Of a DNA stretch of 20,997 nucleotides, positions 14,649-20,997 are shown piece after piece. The DNA comes from Peptococcaceae bacterium UBA4997. Its GTDB lineage: Bacteria; Bacillota; Dehalobacteriia; UBA4068; UBA4997. The stretch is taken from NCBI GenBank assembly GCA_002398485.1, contig DGYV01000039.1:24675-45671 (forward strand), read 5' to 3'. Each line of letters begins with the position of its first letter. The first letter of the stretch is position 1. The position numbers and the translations under genes are program-made. The notes below the pieces were generated by a model. The model did no database searches and had not been told where the DNA came from. It worked only from the letters and a program-made list of their open reading frames with translations.

Positions 14649-15527
14649 TTATATATACATAATAATATTACCTACCTGACCAGTTGTGGCTACTGTGTAT
14701 ACCAGCGGCCATTTTTGTTTAAGCTTAACTGCGGCAAGCTCTATTTTTTCCTTATCCGCGCTTAAACCCAGCATTGTACCACCGCTTCCAGACATCATGG
14801 CTTTAAGGCCGCAGGCGGCTATTTCAGCTTTTAATTCCGTTAATACAGGGTAAAGTTTAAAAGATGAATATTCCAGCACATTGCCGGTATTAGCAATTAC
14901 AGTTTCACTATCACCACCTTGAATAGCATTAAGTATTTTATTTATATTGGGCCTTGATCTTATTGCCTCAAGCTGTAAGTTTTGATACACTATTGGTGTA
15001 GGCACAGGAAAACCGGGGTTTACCGCCAAAACATAAAACAGGGGGCAGACCGGTAATTCGGTAAGTTTTTCACCTATACCTTCCGCCAAAGCTGTGCCGC
15101 CCAAAACGCTGAAAGGCACATCCGCACCCAGCTTCAAGCCGTGGTTTTGCATTTCATCCATAGTTAAGCCCAAACAAAAAAGGCTGTTTACACCTTTAAG
15201 TACCGCTGCCGCATTAGTTGAACCGCCTGCCAAACCCGCAGCAACAGGAATAGTTTTTTCAATATGTATTTGAATACCATTGGGTAACCTATAAGCCTTT
15301 TGCAGTAAACGCCAGGCTTTCATAGCAATATTGCTTTCATCCAAAGGTACAGTATTTAAATTACAGGTAAGCAGGTCATCCCCTTCTTTATAGCTTATGT
15401 TAATCAAGTCGCAAAGATTTATATTCTGCATAACCATTTTTACTTCATGATAGCCATCCGCTCTTTTGGATAAAACATCCAAAGCCAGATTGATTTTGGC
15501 AAAAGCTTTTACTTGCAATTTTTTCAT
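14649..15527 (-). CDS. ispE: 4-diphosphocytidyl-2-C-methyl-D-erythritol kinase
   Basis: A 292-aa GHMP kinase that phosphorylates CDP-methylerythritol in the non-mevalonate isoprenoid pathway. FAKINLALDV at 9-18 holds the catalytic Lys11. The ATP-binding glycine loop PVAAGLAGGSTNAA lies at about 94-107, the catalytic Asp at about 136 in GADVPFSVLGG, and the C-terminal GHMP motif is MMSGSGGTMLGL. The ATG at 15525-15527 is chosen because AAGGTGG lies about 7 nt upstream and the family start (MKKLQVKAFAKINL) fits; the frame stays open to 15632, but the extra 35 residues are unlike the family. It is the first gene of an ispE-gntR unit, divergent from nadE across a 334-bp spacer. Confidence 0.96.
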   Translation of the reverse strand: MKKLQVKAFAKINLALDVLSKRADGYHEVKMVMQNINLCDLINISYKEGDDLLTCNLNTVPLDESNIAMKAWRLLQKAYRLPNGIQIHIEKTIPVAAGLAGGSTNAAAVLKGVNSLFCLGLTMDEMQNHGLKLGADVPFSVLGGTALAEGIGEKLTELPVCPLFYVLAVNPGFPVPTPIVYQNLQLEAIRSRPNINKILNAIQGGDSETVIANTGNVLEYSSFKLYPVLTELKAEIAACGLKAMMSGSGGTMLGLSADKEKIELAAVKLKQKWPLVYTVATTGQVGNIIMYI

Positions 15528-15649
15528 CAGCAACCACCTTAAAGATTCAGAATATTTGCTAAGAATCCATTTGTTTACATTAAAAATTCCTCTATTAATA
15601 TTCAAACAAATTAGCCATATTAGGTAAAACATGATATCTAATTTCTTAT

Positions 15650-15679
15650 ACTATAATACATTATTATATGAACAGGCAA
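15650..15679 (-). promoter_or_regulatory. Possible ispE promoter
   Basis: On the minus strand, TTGCCT (15674-15679) is followed by overlapping -10 candidates: TATTAT at 15 bp and TATAGT at 18 bp. Spacing is not ideal for the better hexamer. It is the best candidate in the ispE-nadE spacer. Confidence 0.35.
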
Positions 15680-15692
15680 GTGTTTTTTTGTT

Positions 15693-15712
15693 TTTTGTAC
15701 TGGTTTTGTACT
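15693..15712 (+). repeat. Direct repeat in the ispE-nadE spacer
   Basis: TTTTGTACT occurs at 15693-15701 and 15704-15712, an 11-bp period, between the two divergent promoters. It may be a regulator site. I see no known NAD-regulator motif in the spacer, which is otherwise AT-rich and without ORFs. Confidence 0.45.
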
Positions 15713-15782
15713 TTAATGACAAAAAATTTTTAATGCCATACTGTAAGCACAAAAAAAAATAGCACTTTTGTTAATAAAATGT

Positions 15783-15810
15783 TTTGCAAATACTAAAAAG
15801 GTGGTAAAAT
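15783..15810 (+). promoter_or_regulatory. nadE promoter
   Basis: TTTGCA (15783-15788), 16 bp, and TAAAAT (15805-15810) preceded by TGG (extended -10). The predicted start lies about 45 nt before the nadE ATG. Confidence 0.5.
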
Positions 15811-15861
15811 AAATATACTATCTTTATCATTGCTAAAAATTAAAATATAGGAGGTGGCATT

Positions 15862-17736
15862 ATGCCAGTTGTAGCTTTAGCTCAAATTTATGTGGTTCCC
15901 GGCAGGCCTGATTTGAATGTGGCTAAAATGTTGGAATATATGGAACGCGCCGAAAAGGCCGAGGCAGATATTCTGATTTTCCCTGAATTCGCCATACCGG
16001 GCTCCTTGCTTGGCGATACTTGGGAGGACGAAGAATTTTTGGCGGATTGCGGTTTTTGGGGACAAAAAATAGCCATGGCCGCCAAAAAAATGATCGTAGT
16101 TTTTGGCAACATAGCCTCCGCTCGTGATAGCAGGGGCGTTATTTACAGGCACAACGCTACTTTTGTGGCTCAAAACGGCAGATTTTTGGGCAGAGACAAC
16201 TTTTTTTATCCTTACCGCGTGAAAACACGTTTACCTTTTTCCCGCGCTTATGTAAAAGAAAACCACTATTTTACAAATAATGAATATTTGGCTTTAAGGG
16301 AAAACCAGCCTTTGGGTAAATTCTTGGCACCTGTATCTGTTGAAATAAACAATGAGGAATATAACATTGGCTGTGCCACCTGTGCCGATGGCTGGGGCAC
16401 CCCCCATGATCCGCCCGATGTTTTTGCCGAAGCCTTAAAAAATTGGGATATAGATTTTTTCATCAATATTGCGGCTTCCTACTGGAAACCGGGCAAAAAC
16501 CAGGAACGCATCCAAAATTTTTCACGCCAGGCTCAAAGAAACAAAAGGCCCCTTATTTATGTGAACCAGGTAGGCGTTCAAAACAACGGTGCCACCATTT
16601 ACACTTATGATGGCAACAGCTGCATTTATGATGCCGCAGGCAGAATAGTAGCCAAGGCCAAGGCCTGGGAAGAGGATCTCTTAATAGCTCCCATACCCAC
16701 TAATTGTTATGAGCAGGAAATAGAAACAGAAGCGGATACCTCAACTGCTCATTTATATAAGGCACTTGTTTACGGCATTAAGCATTTCAGCCAAACTTGC
16801 TCCATAGAAAAAGCTGTTTTAGGCTTATCAGGCGGGGTAGATTCCGCTGTTGCGGCCTGCCTTTTAGCTGAAGCCTTCGGCCCTGAAAATGTATTGGGCA
16901 TAAATATGCCCAGCCGTTTCAGCTCCAAAACTACCCAAAACCTTGCCCAAGAGCTGGCGCAAAGCCTAAAAATAAACTTTACCACTATACCTATTGAAGA
17001 AAGCTTTATGCATACCTGTGAGCAAATAGAAAATGCTGCTATCACCGCCAAAGATGATAAAACCTGGCATTTGAGCCTTACCGAGGCGGCCAAGGAGAAT
17101 ATTCAGGCGCGCGACCGCGGCTCACGCATTTTGGCCACAGCGGCTGCCGTCTGGAAAGGCGCAGTCATTTGTAACAGCAATAAAACGGAGATAGCTGTGG
17201 GCTATTGTACCATGTATGGTGATACCATAGGCTATTTGGCACCTTTGGGAGATTTATGGAAATTTCAGGTTTATGAACTAGCCCGTTATATTCAGAAAAA
17301 CAAAAATATCGATTTACAGGCTATTATCGATTTACCCCCCAGCGCAGAGCTTTCCGAAAACCAAGCTATTGACAAAGGCTTGGGAGACCCGCTTTATTAC
17401 CCCTACCATGATTATCTGTTCCGCAGTTGGGTTGAGGAAAATTCCGATATAACCAAAACCTTAAATGATTATTTACAAATGGACTTGCCGAATGCCATAG
17501 GCTGTACGGGTGAAGCCCTAAACCATGCCTGCCCCAGCCTACGTTATTTTATAGAAGATTTAGAGAAATGGTGGCTGCAATTCCGGGGTTTATCCGTAGC
17601 CAAACGCTTACAAGCTCCCCCCATTTTAGCTGTAAGTAAAAGAGCTTTTGGCTTTGACTTTGCGGAATCGCAAAACAAACCTTATTTCACCCAAGAATAT
17701 TTAAATACCAAAGAAAATCTGTTGGAAGAAAATTAA
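15862..17736 (+). CDS. nadE: Glutamine-dependent NAD+ synthetase
   Basis: A 624-aa two-domain cytosolic enzyme for the last step of NAD synthesis: amidation of nicotinic acid adenine dinucleotide with ammonia released from glutamine. The N-terminal nitrilase-fold glutaminase (about 1-280) has the triad Glu42 (FPEF), Lys121 (RVKTRLPF) and Cys174 (ATCADGW). The C-terminal synthetase has the PP-loop LSGGVDSA at 322-329, the segment SNKTEIAVGYCTMYGD, and the NAD-binding region around PSAELSENQ. The length fits the glutamine-dependent class, so no separate amidotransferase is needed. The ATG has AGGAGGTGG 6-7 nt upstream. It forms a single-gene unit divergent from ispE-gntR with a very strong terminator. 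All catalytic residues are present. Confidence 0.96.
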   Translation: MPVVALAQIYVVPGRPDLNVAKMLEYMERAEKAEADILIFPEFAIPGSLLGDTWEDEEFLADCGFWGQKIAMAAKKMIVVFGNIASARDSRGVIYRHNATFVAQNGRFLGRDNFFYPYRVKTRLPFSRAYVKENHYFTNNEYLALRENQPLGKFLAPVSVEINNEEYNIGCATCADGWGTPHDPPDVFAEALKNWDIDFFINIAASYWKPGKNQERIQNFSRQAQRNKRPLIYVNQVGVQNNGATIYTYDGNSCIYDAAGRIVAKAKAWEEDLLIAPIPTNCYEQEIETEADTSTAHLYKALVYGIKHFSQTCSIEKAVLGLSGGVDSAVAACLLAEAFGPENVLGINMPSRFSSKTTQNLAQELAQSLKINFTTIPIEESFMHTCEQIENAAITAKDDKTWHLSLTEAAKENIQARDRGSRILATAAAVWKGAVICNSNKTEIAVGYCTMYGDTIGYLAPLGDLWKFQVYELARYIQKNKNIDLQAIIDLPPSAELSENQAIDKGLGDPLYYPYHDYLFRSWVEENSDITKTLNDYLQMDLPNAIGCTGEALNHACPSLRYFIEDLEKWWLQFRGLSVAKRLQAPPILAVSKRAFGFDFAESQNKPYFTQEYLNTKENLLEEN

Positions 17737-17742
17737 AAACTT

Positions 17743-17792
17743 AATTGCCCCTTTGCGCAAGCCCGACAAAAGCGCAAAGGGGCAATTTTTAT
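17743..17792 (+). terminator. nadE terminator
   Basis: AATTGCCCCTTTGCGC (17743-17758) and its exact complement (17772-17787) form a 16-bp stem around a 13-nt loop, followed by TTTTTATTT. It begins 7 nt past the nadE stop. Confidence 0.95.
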
Positions 17793-17794
17793 TT

Positions 17795-17811
17795 AGCTAA
17801 ATTTTTTAGCT
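17795..17811. other. Small AT hairpin after the nadE terminator
   Basis: AGCTAAA-TTT-TTTAGCT (17795-17811), a perfect 7-bp inverted repeat without a T tail. No function is evident. The stretch up to about 17915 holds nothing else I can name. Confidence 0.3.
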
Positions 17812-17917
17812 GATAACTCTTTACGGTTTTTACTAAATATAAACAAACACCAATAGCATATATAACACAACCGCTACAAATTTCTAGGCGTTTTTATTTG
17901 TTTTTAGCCGACAAAGT

Positions 17918-18015
17918 TTGACTTATCCAGCCATATCATATTATATATCGACAAAATGCAAAGAAATCACTCAATTATCTTTTATTCCCGAAAGACTGTT
18001 TAGGGCAGTCTTTTT
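17918..18015 (+). ncRNA. Candidate small RNA
   Basis: A complete promoter-terminator unit without an ORF. TTGACT (17918-17923) is followed at 17-18 bp by TTATAT/TATATA (17941-17947). Start is expected near 17953. An intrinsic terminator follows: AAAGACTG (17991-17998), a 7-nt loop, CAGTCTTT (18006-18013) and a T run to 18015. The RNA would be about 60-65 nt. It is separate from nadE (own terminator at 17743-17792) and from the antiporter promoter (18092-18120). It matches no RNA family I recognise. Confidence 0.42.
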
Positions 18016-18091
18016 AACAGGCATGCTGAATTTCGATAAATAATACTGCATACATTATATTATCCATAATTGATAGATGATTCAGATTGTA

Positions 18092-18120
18092 TTGACAATG
18101 CCAGTGTTTGCGTTTAAAAT
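18092..18120 (+). promoter_or_regulatory. Antiporter gene promoter
   Basis: Perfect TTGACA (18092-18097), 17 bp, and TAAAAT (18115-18120). The best promoter match in the window. The start is near 18127, which leaves a leader of nearly 150 nt before the ATG. An inverted repeat TGTAT-N5-ATACA (18142-18156) lies about 15 nt into the transcript. Confidence 0.7.
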
Positions 18121-18274
18121 AAGCAAAAAGATAAAGTATGATGTATTATTTATACAAAAACTTAAAATGGGTTGGATTTTTTTATTTTACAAATCTTCAT
18201 GATTATTATAAAATAAGTTTTCAAATATTTTAAAATTTTCATATATTTTAAACTTTTTGAAAGGAGGAAGATTG

Positions 18275-19489
18275 ATGGACAACTATGAAATTTTAAAATT
18301 TTTAGCGATAATCCTGTTATCAACCAAGCTTTTAGGGCTTTTAAGCAGAAAGTTAGGTATGCCGGATGTAGTAGGAGCTATTTTAGCGGGTTTACTTATA
18401 GGACCTTCCATGTTGGGTTGGGTGTCTCAACATGAAGTAATAAACATATTGGCACAATTGGGGGTCATAACCCTAATGTACACAGCAGGCCTAGAAACCG
18501 ATTTAAAAGAAATGAAGAAAAACGGTGTAGCCTGCATAGTAATTGCCTCTTTTGGGGTTTTAATACCCTTTTTTGCAGGCTACATAGTTTCCGCTTTCTT
18601 TTTTGACGGATTCAACATATATTCATCATTCTTCTGGGAATGTATTTTTATTGGTGTTATCCTTACCGCAACTTCTGTAAGCATAACTGTGGAAACCTTA
18701 AAAGAATTGGGCAAACTGAACAGCAAAGCAGGCACTACTATTCTGGGTGCTGCTATTGTTGACGATATTCTCGGCATCATCATGCTTACTGTAGTTTCGG
18801 GCATTGAAAATTCAGATGTGCAAATTTCCATAATGGTTAGTAAAATTTTCTTATTTTTTATCTTCTGTGGCGTGGTTGGCATAATCTTCAACTATTTATT
18901 TAAATATATATGCCAAAAACGTGGCTGCAAAAAACGCCTGGTTGTTTATGGCTTTGCTTTTTGCTTGGCCATGTGCTACATAGCGGAACATTATTTTGGC
19001 GTTGCCGATATCACAGGTGCCTATGTAGCAGGCATTATTGTAAAAAACACTTACTCTTGTAGCTATATACTTGAAAGGATGGAAATTTTATCCTTTAGCT
19101 TTCTTTCACCCATCTTTTTTGCCAGTATCGGTATCAAGGTTACACTGGATGGCTTTAGCAATGATATAATCTGGTTTTCCGTATTACTTGTTGTTTTGGC
19201 TATCTTATCAAAAATTGGTGGCTGCTGGTTAGGTGCCAAGCTTTGCCACTTTTCCAACAAGGATGCTCTGCAAGTTGGTACAGGTATGATTTCCCGTGGA
19301 GAGGTAGCGCTTATTGTAGCTAATAAAGGTTCCCAGTTAGGTGTTCTACCCAGCATATTGTTTGCTCCGATAGTACTTATGATAATAGTAACTACCTTGA
19401 TTACCCCCATACTGCTTAAAATCCTCAATTCCCCCCGTTTTGATAAAAATAATGAGGATACAGCCAAACCGGAAGCTCTTTGCAACTAA
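18275..19489 (+). CDS. CPA2-family cation/proton antiporter
   Basis: A 404-aa polytopic membrane protein of the Na+/H+ exchanger domain family (Kef/NapA-type), with about 12-13 hydrophobic segments over its full length. Recognisable are MPDVVGAILAGLLIGPSMLG near residues 29-48, GVITLMYTAGLETDLKEMKK, and LGAAIVDDILGIIML with the tandem acidic pair Asp163-Asp164, which in NapA-type antiporters carries cation and protons. TATSVSITVETLKELGKL precedes it and SRGEVALIVANKG follows near residue 345. There is no C-terminal RCK/TrkA-N regulatory domain as in KefB/C, so it ends right after the membrane part. The start is ATG 18275 with AGGAGG 7 nt upstream; a TTG six codons earlier lies before the ribosome binding site. 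Cation (Na+ or K+) cannot be told from sequence. A single-gene unit. Confidence 0.92.
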   Translation: MDNYEILKFLAIILLSTKLLGLLSRKLGMPDVVGAILAGLLIGPSMLGWVSQHEVINILAQLGVITLMYTAGLETDLKEMKKNGVACIVIASFGVLIPFFAGYIVSAFFFDGFNIYSSFFWECIFIGVILTATSVSITVETLKELGKLNSKAGTTILGAAIVDDILGIIMLTVVSGIENSDVQISIMVSKIFLFFIFCGVVGIIFNYLFKYICQKRGCKKRLVVYGFAFCLAMCYIAEHYFGVADITGAYVAGIIVKNTYSCSYILERMEILSFSFLSPIFFASIGIKVTLDGFSNDIIWFSVLLVVLAILSKIGGCWLGAKLCHFSNKDALQVGTGMISRGEVALIVANKGSQLGVLPSILFAPIVLMIIVTTLITPILLKILNSPRFDKNNEDTAKPEALCN

Positions 19490-19623
19490 AACGTACTTAT
19501 TAGAATATATAAATTATAAATACCTAAAAGTGATCTCCAATGCCGAAGATACTGCTTATTAAAATATCTACTTAGTTAAATTGTTTATTAAACTGATTAT
19601 TAAATTGGTTTTACTTTTATATG

Positions 19624-19672
19624 CACTCCTTTGCCTAAACCCAAATTAAGTAAAGGAGTGTATTTAACTTTA
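19624..19672 (+). terminator. Possible terminator after the antiporter gene
   Basis: CACTCCTTT (19624-19632) and AAAGGAGTG (19652-19660) form a 9-bp stem around a 19-nt loop. The T tail is poor (TATTTAACTTT) and it lies about 135 nt past the stop, so this is a weak call. Confidence 0.4.
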
Positions 19673-19846
19673 TAATTCATATAATTAAGGCACTTCTATA
19701 AATAAACCAAACTTGTTTTCATAAATCCCCTATAACTCTTAAGTGATTCATAAGTATTCTCACATTCAAGACCACAATTCATAAAATTATTTTATAAATC
19801 AGGCAACAGGAATAGAGCTTATACTACAGAAATTCTTTAATATACA

Positions 19847-19864
19847 TATAATATCTCGAGATAT
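19847..19864 (+). promoter_or_regulatory. yedE -10 and overlapping palindrome
   Basis: A perfect TATAAT (19847-19852) without a good -35 is overlapped by the 14-bp perfect palindrome ATATCTCGAGATAT (19851-19864), which covers the expected start near 19859. A weak -35 plus a palindrome here suggests activator dependence or tight repression by an unknown factor. Confidence 0.5.
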
Positions 19865-19900
19865 GTGTAAAGTTGTTAAAAAAGGGGAGATTTAACAGAA

Positions 19901-20950
19901 ATGAAAAAGCTAAGAGTTTTTATGGTTGTTGCCGGTCTTATTTTTGGGGTTTTGGCAGCACTGATGAGTGTTTGGGGCAACCCTGCCAACATGGGCGTTT
20001 GTATTGCCTGTTTTTACCGTGATATTACAGGAGCACTGGGTTTTCACAGAGCGGAAGTTGTTCAATACATCCGCCCGGAAATCATTGGTATTGTTTTAGG
20101 TGCTTTTATTGCTGCTCTTATTTTTAAGGATTTCCGTGTTCGCGGGGGTTCGGGAACATTATTACGTTTCTTCCTCGGTATGTTTTTTATGGTTGGTGCT
20201 TTGGTATTCTTGGGCTGCCCTGTACGCGCGGTACTGCGCTTAGCGGGCGGCGACCTTAACGGTATTACCGCCTTATTGGGTGTTATAGCAGGTGCTCTTG
20301 CAGGTATTTACTTTCTTAAAAAAGGCTTCAATTTGGGCAGAGCTACCGCAGTCAAAAAGGCTGCAGGTTGGATCATGCCTTTAACTATGGTGGTTCTGCT
20401 TGTATTCCTGTTGGCAAAACCCACATTCCTTTTCTTCAGCGAAAAAGGACCCGGCTCCATGCATGCCGCTTTAGGGCTTTCTCTGGCAGCAGGTTTGATA
20501 ATAGGCGTACTTGCCCAACGCACCAGAATGTGCTTTGTGGGCGGCTGGCGTGATTTGTTCTTGGTTAAGGATACTTACTTGTTCAGTGGTATTGCAGCCT
20601 TCTTTGTGGGCGCTCTTGTAGTTAACCTGATCACAAGTAATGTACATATTGGCTTTGTGGATCAACCCATTGCTCATAATATGCATTTATGGAATTTCCT
20701 CGGTATGTTTTTGGCAGGCTTAACCGCCACTCTTTTAGGTGGCTGCCCCCTGCGTCAAACTGTTTTGGCCTCTGAAGGTGATACGGATGCCGCAATGACT
20801 ATTTTTGGTTTGATTGCCGGTGCTGCCATATGCCATAATTTCATGATTGCCGCAGGCCCCAAAGGCATTGCCACTTTTAGCGCAGCCGCTGTTATAGTAG
20901 GTATTATCTTTACCTGTGCAGTTGGCTTTTTAATGAGCCGCGAAGCTTAA
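19901..20950 (+). CDS. yedE: YedE-type selenium/sulfur transporter
   Basis: A 349-aa polytopic membrane protein of the YeeE/YedE family (about 9-10 hydrophobic segments). The family moves small sulfur or selenium species; the N-terminal sequence GNPANMGVCIACFYRD and the Arg-Pro-Glu-Ile segment (YIRPEIIGIVLGA) match the subgroup annotated as a putative selenium transporter (YedE/FdhT). Conserved cysteines typical of the fold are seen: Cys34 and Cys37, Cys106 (LGCPVRAVLRLAGGD), Cys211 (RMCFVGGWRDL) and Cys282 (GGCPLRQTVL); in the related thiosulfate importer TsuA such pore cysteines contact the substrate. The ATG is preceded by a GGGGAG box about 10 nt upstream. The next gene starts 12 nt after the stop, so this is the first gene of an operon cut by the window end. 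Whether the substrate is selenium or sulfur is not decided by the sequence. Confidence 0.92.
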   Translation: MKKLRVFMVVAGLIFGVLAALMSVWGNPANMGVCIACFYRDITGALGFHRAEVVQYIRPEIIGIVLGAFIAALIFKDFRVRGGSGTLLRFFLGMFFMVGALVFLGCPVRAVLRLAGGDLNGITALLGVIAGALAGIYFLKKGFNLGRATAVKKAAGWIMPLTMVVLLVFLLAKPTFLFFSEKGPGSMHAALGLSLAAGLIIGVLAQRTRMCFVGGWRDLFLVKDTYLFSGIAAFFVGALVVNLITSNVHIGFVDQPIAHNMHLWNFLGMFLAGLTATLLGGCPLRQTVLASEGDTDAAMTIFGLIAGAAICHNFMIAAGPKGIATFSAAAVIVGIIFTCAVGFLMSREA

Positions 20951-20962
20951 AGGAGGCTCAAA

Positions 20963-20997
20963 ATGTCTTTTTTTAACAGGCTAAAATCACAACCCAA
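20963..20997 (+). CDS. Start of the gene after yedE (truncated by window end)
   Basis: ATG 20963 has AGGAGG 6 nt upstream, directly after the yedE stop. Only 11 complete codons are visible (MSFFNRLKSQP). It is translationally close to yedE and probably in its operon. yedE neighbours are often the TusA-like YedF or a DUF3343 protein, but these residues do not identify it. Confidence 0.7.
   Translation, partial: MSFFNRLKSQP

Larger units (their letters stand above)
19490..19900 (+). other. Antiporter-yedE spacer
   Basis: An AT-rich spacer with no credible ORF. It contains an imperfect 12-bp-period repeat TTATTAAAYTG (19585-19607), a 9-bp hairpin (19624-19660), a 7-1-7 inverted repeat ATAAAAT-T-ATTTTAT (19781-19795), and the yedE -10 and palindrome (19847-19864). 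Confidence 0.6.

Noticed and set aside
15528..15632. N-terminal extension of ispE by 35 residues
   Set aside because: No ribosome binding site at the upstream start, hydrophobic residues unlike the family, and a good site (AAGGTGG) before the internal ATG at 15527.
1..20997. CRISPR array, tRNA/rRNA genes, insertion sequences or prophage
   Set aside because: I saw no regularly spaced repeats, no tRNA-like cloverleaf or rRNA sequence, no transposase or integrase, and no terminal inverted repeats.

Overview
The window looks like a chromosomal segment of a low-to-medium G+C, anaerobic member of the Bacillota. The evidence is AT-rich spacers, strong AGGAGG ribosome binding sites, TTG starts, and the gene order ispE-gntR ... 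glmU-prs-pth-mfd-prsA, which matches the ispE/purR/glmU(gcaD)/prs/pth(spoVC)/mfd neighbourhood of Bacillus and many Clostridia but without the sporulation genes (spoVG, fin, spoVT). A large 2-hydroxyacyl-CoA dehydratase activase, an aspartase and a YedE-type transporter fit an amino-acid- or dicarboxylate-fermenting gut anaerobe. Negativicutes such as Acidaminococcaceae are a reasonable guess, but I cannot prove this from the sequence. The first 17 bases are Illumina adapter, so the left end is an assembly artefact.

Layout. Bases 18-970 (-): 5' part of a large CoA-dehydratase activase. Bases 1248-9247 (-): housekeeping block prsA, mfd, pth, prs, glmU, divided by terminators and promoters into several transcription units. 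Bases 9526-10731: a long glmU leader running left and, running right, a corA magnesium-transporter gene behind a leader of about 165 nt that encodes a 31-aa upstream peptide. Bases 10838-11260 (-): a one-TM protein of unknown function. Bases 11589-13031 (+): aspartase. Bases 13308-15527 (-): ispE, an FCD-type GntR regulator and a zinc-ribbon membrane protein. Bases 15862-17736 (+): glutamine-dependent NAD synthetase. Bases 17737-18274: a long spacer with a candidate small RNA. Bases 18275-19489 (+): CPA2 cation/proton antiporter. Bases 19901-20950 (+): YedE-type selenium/sulfur transporter, followed by the first codons of another gene cut off by the window end.

Most interesting point. The corA leader carries a well-initiated small ORF whose product begins MEADPSRL, closely resembling the start of enterobacterial MgtL (MEPDPTPL), the Mg2+-sensing leader peptide of mgtA. 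The leader also has mutually exclusive pairings around the uORF end and the corA ribosome binding site. This suggests a Mg2+-dependent, ribosome-destabilisation leader in a Gram-positive-type lineage and on corA rather than mgtA. Secondary points are a possible small RNA at about 17953-18015, a motif shared by the aspA and gntR start regions that suggests a GntR operator, and perfect palindromes placed on the -10 regions of prsA and yedE.

All promoter, operator and RNA-fold calls were made by eye. No database search or folding program was run.
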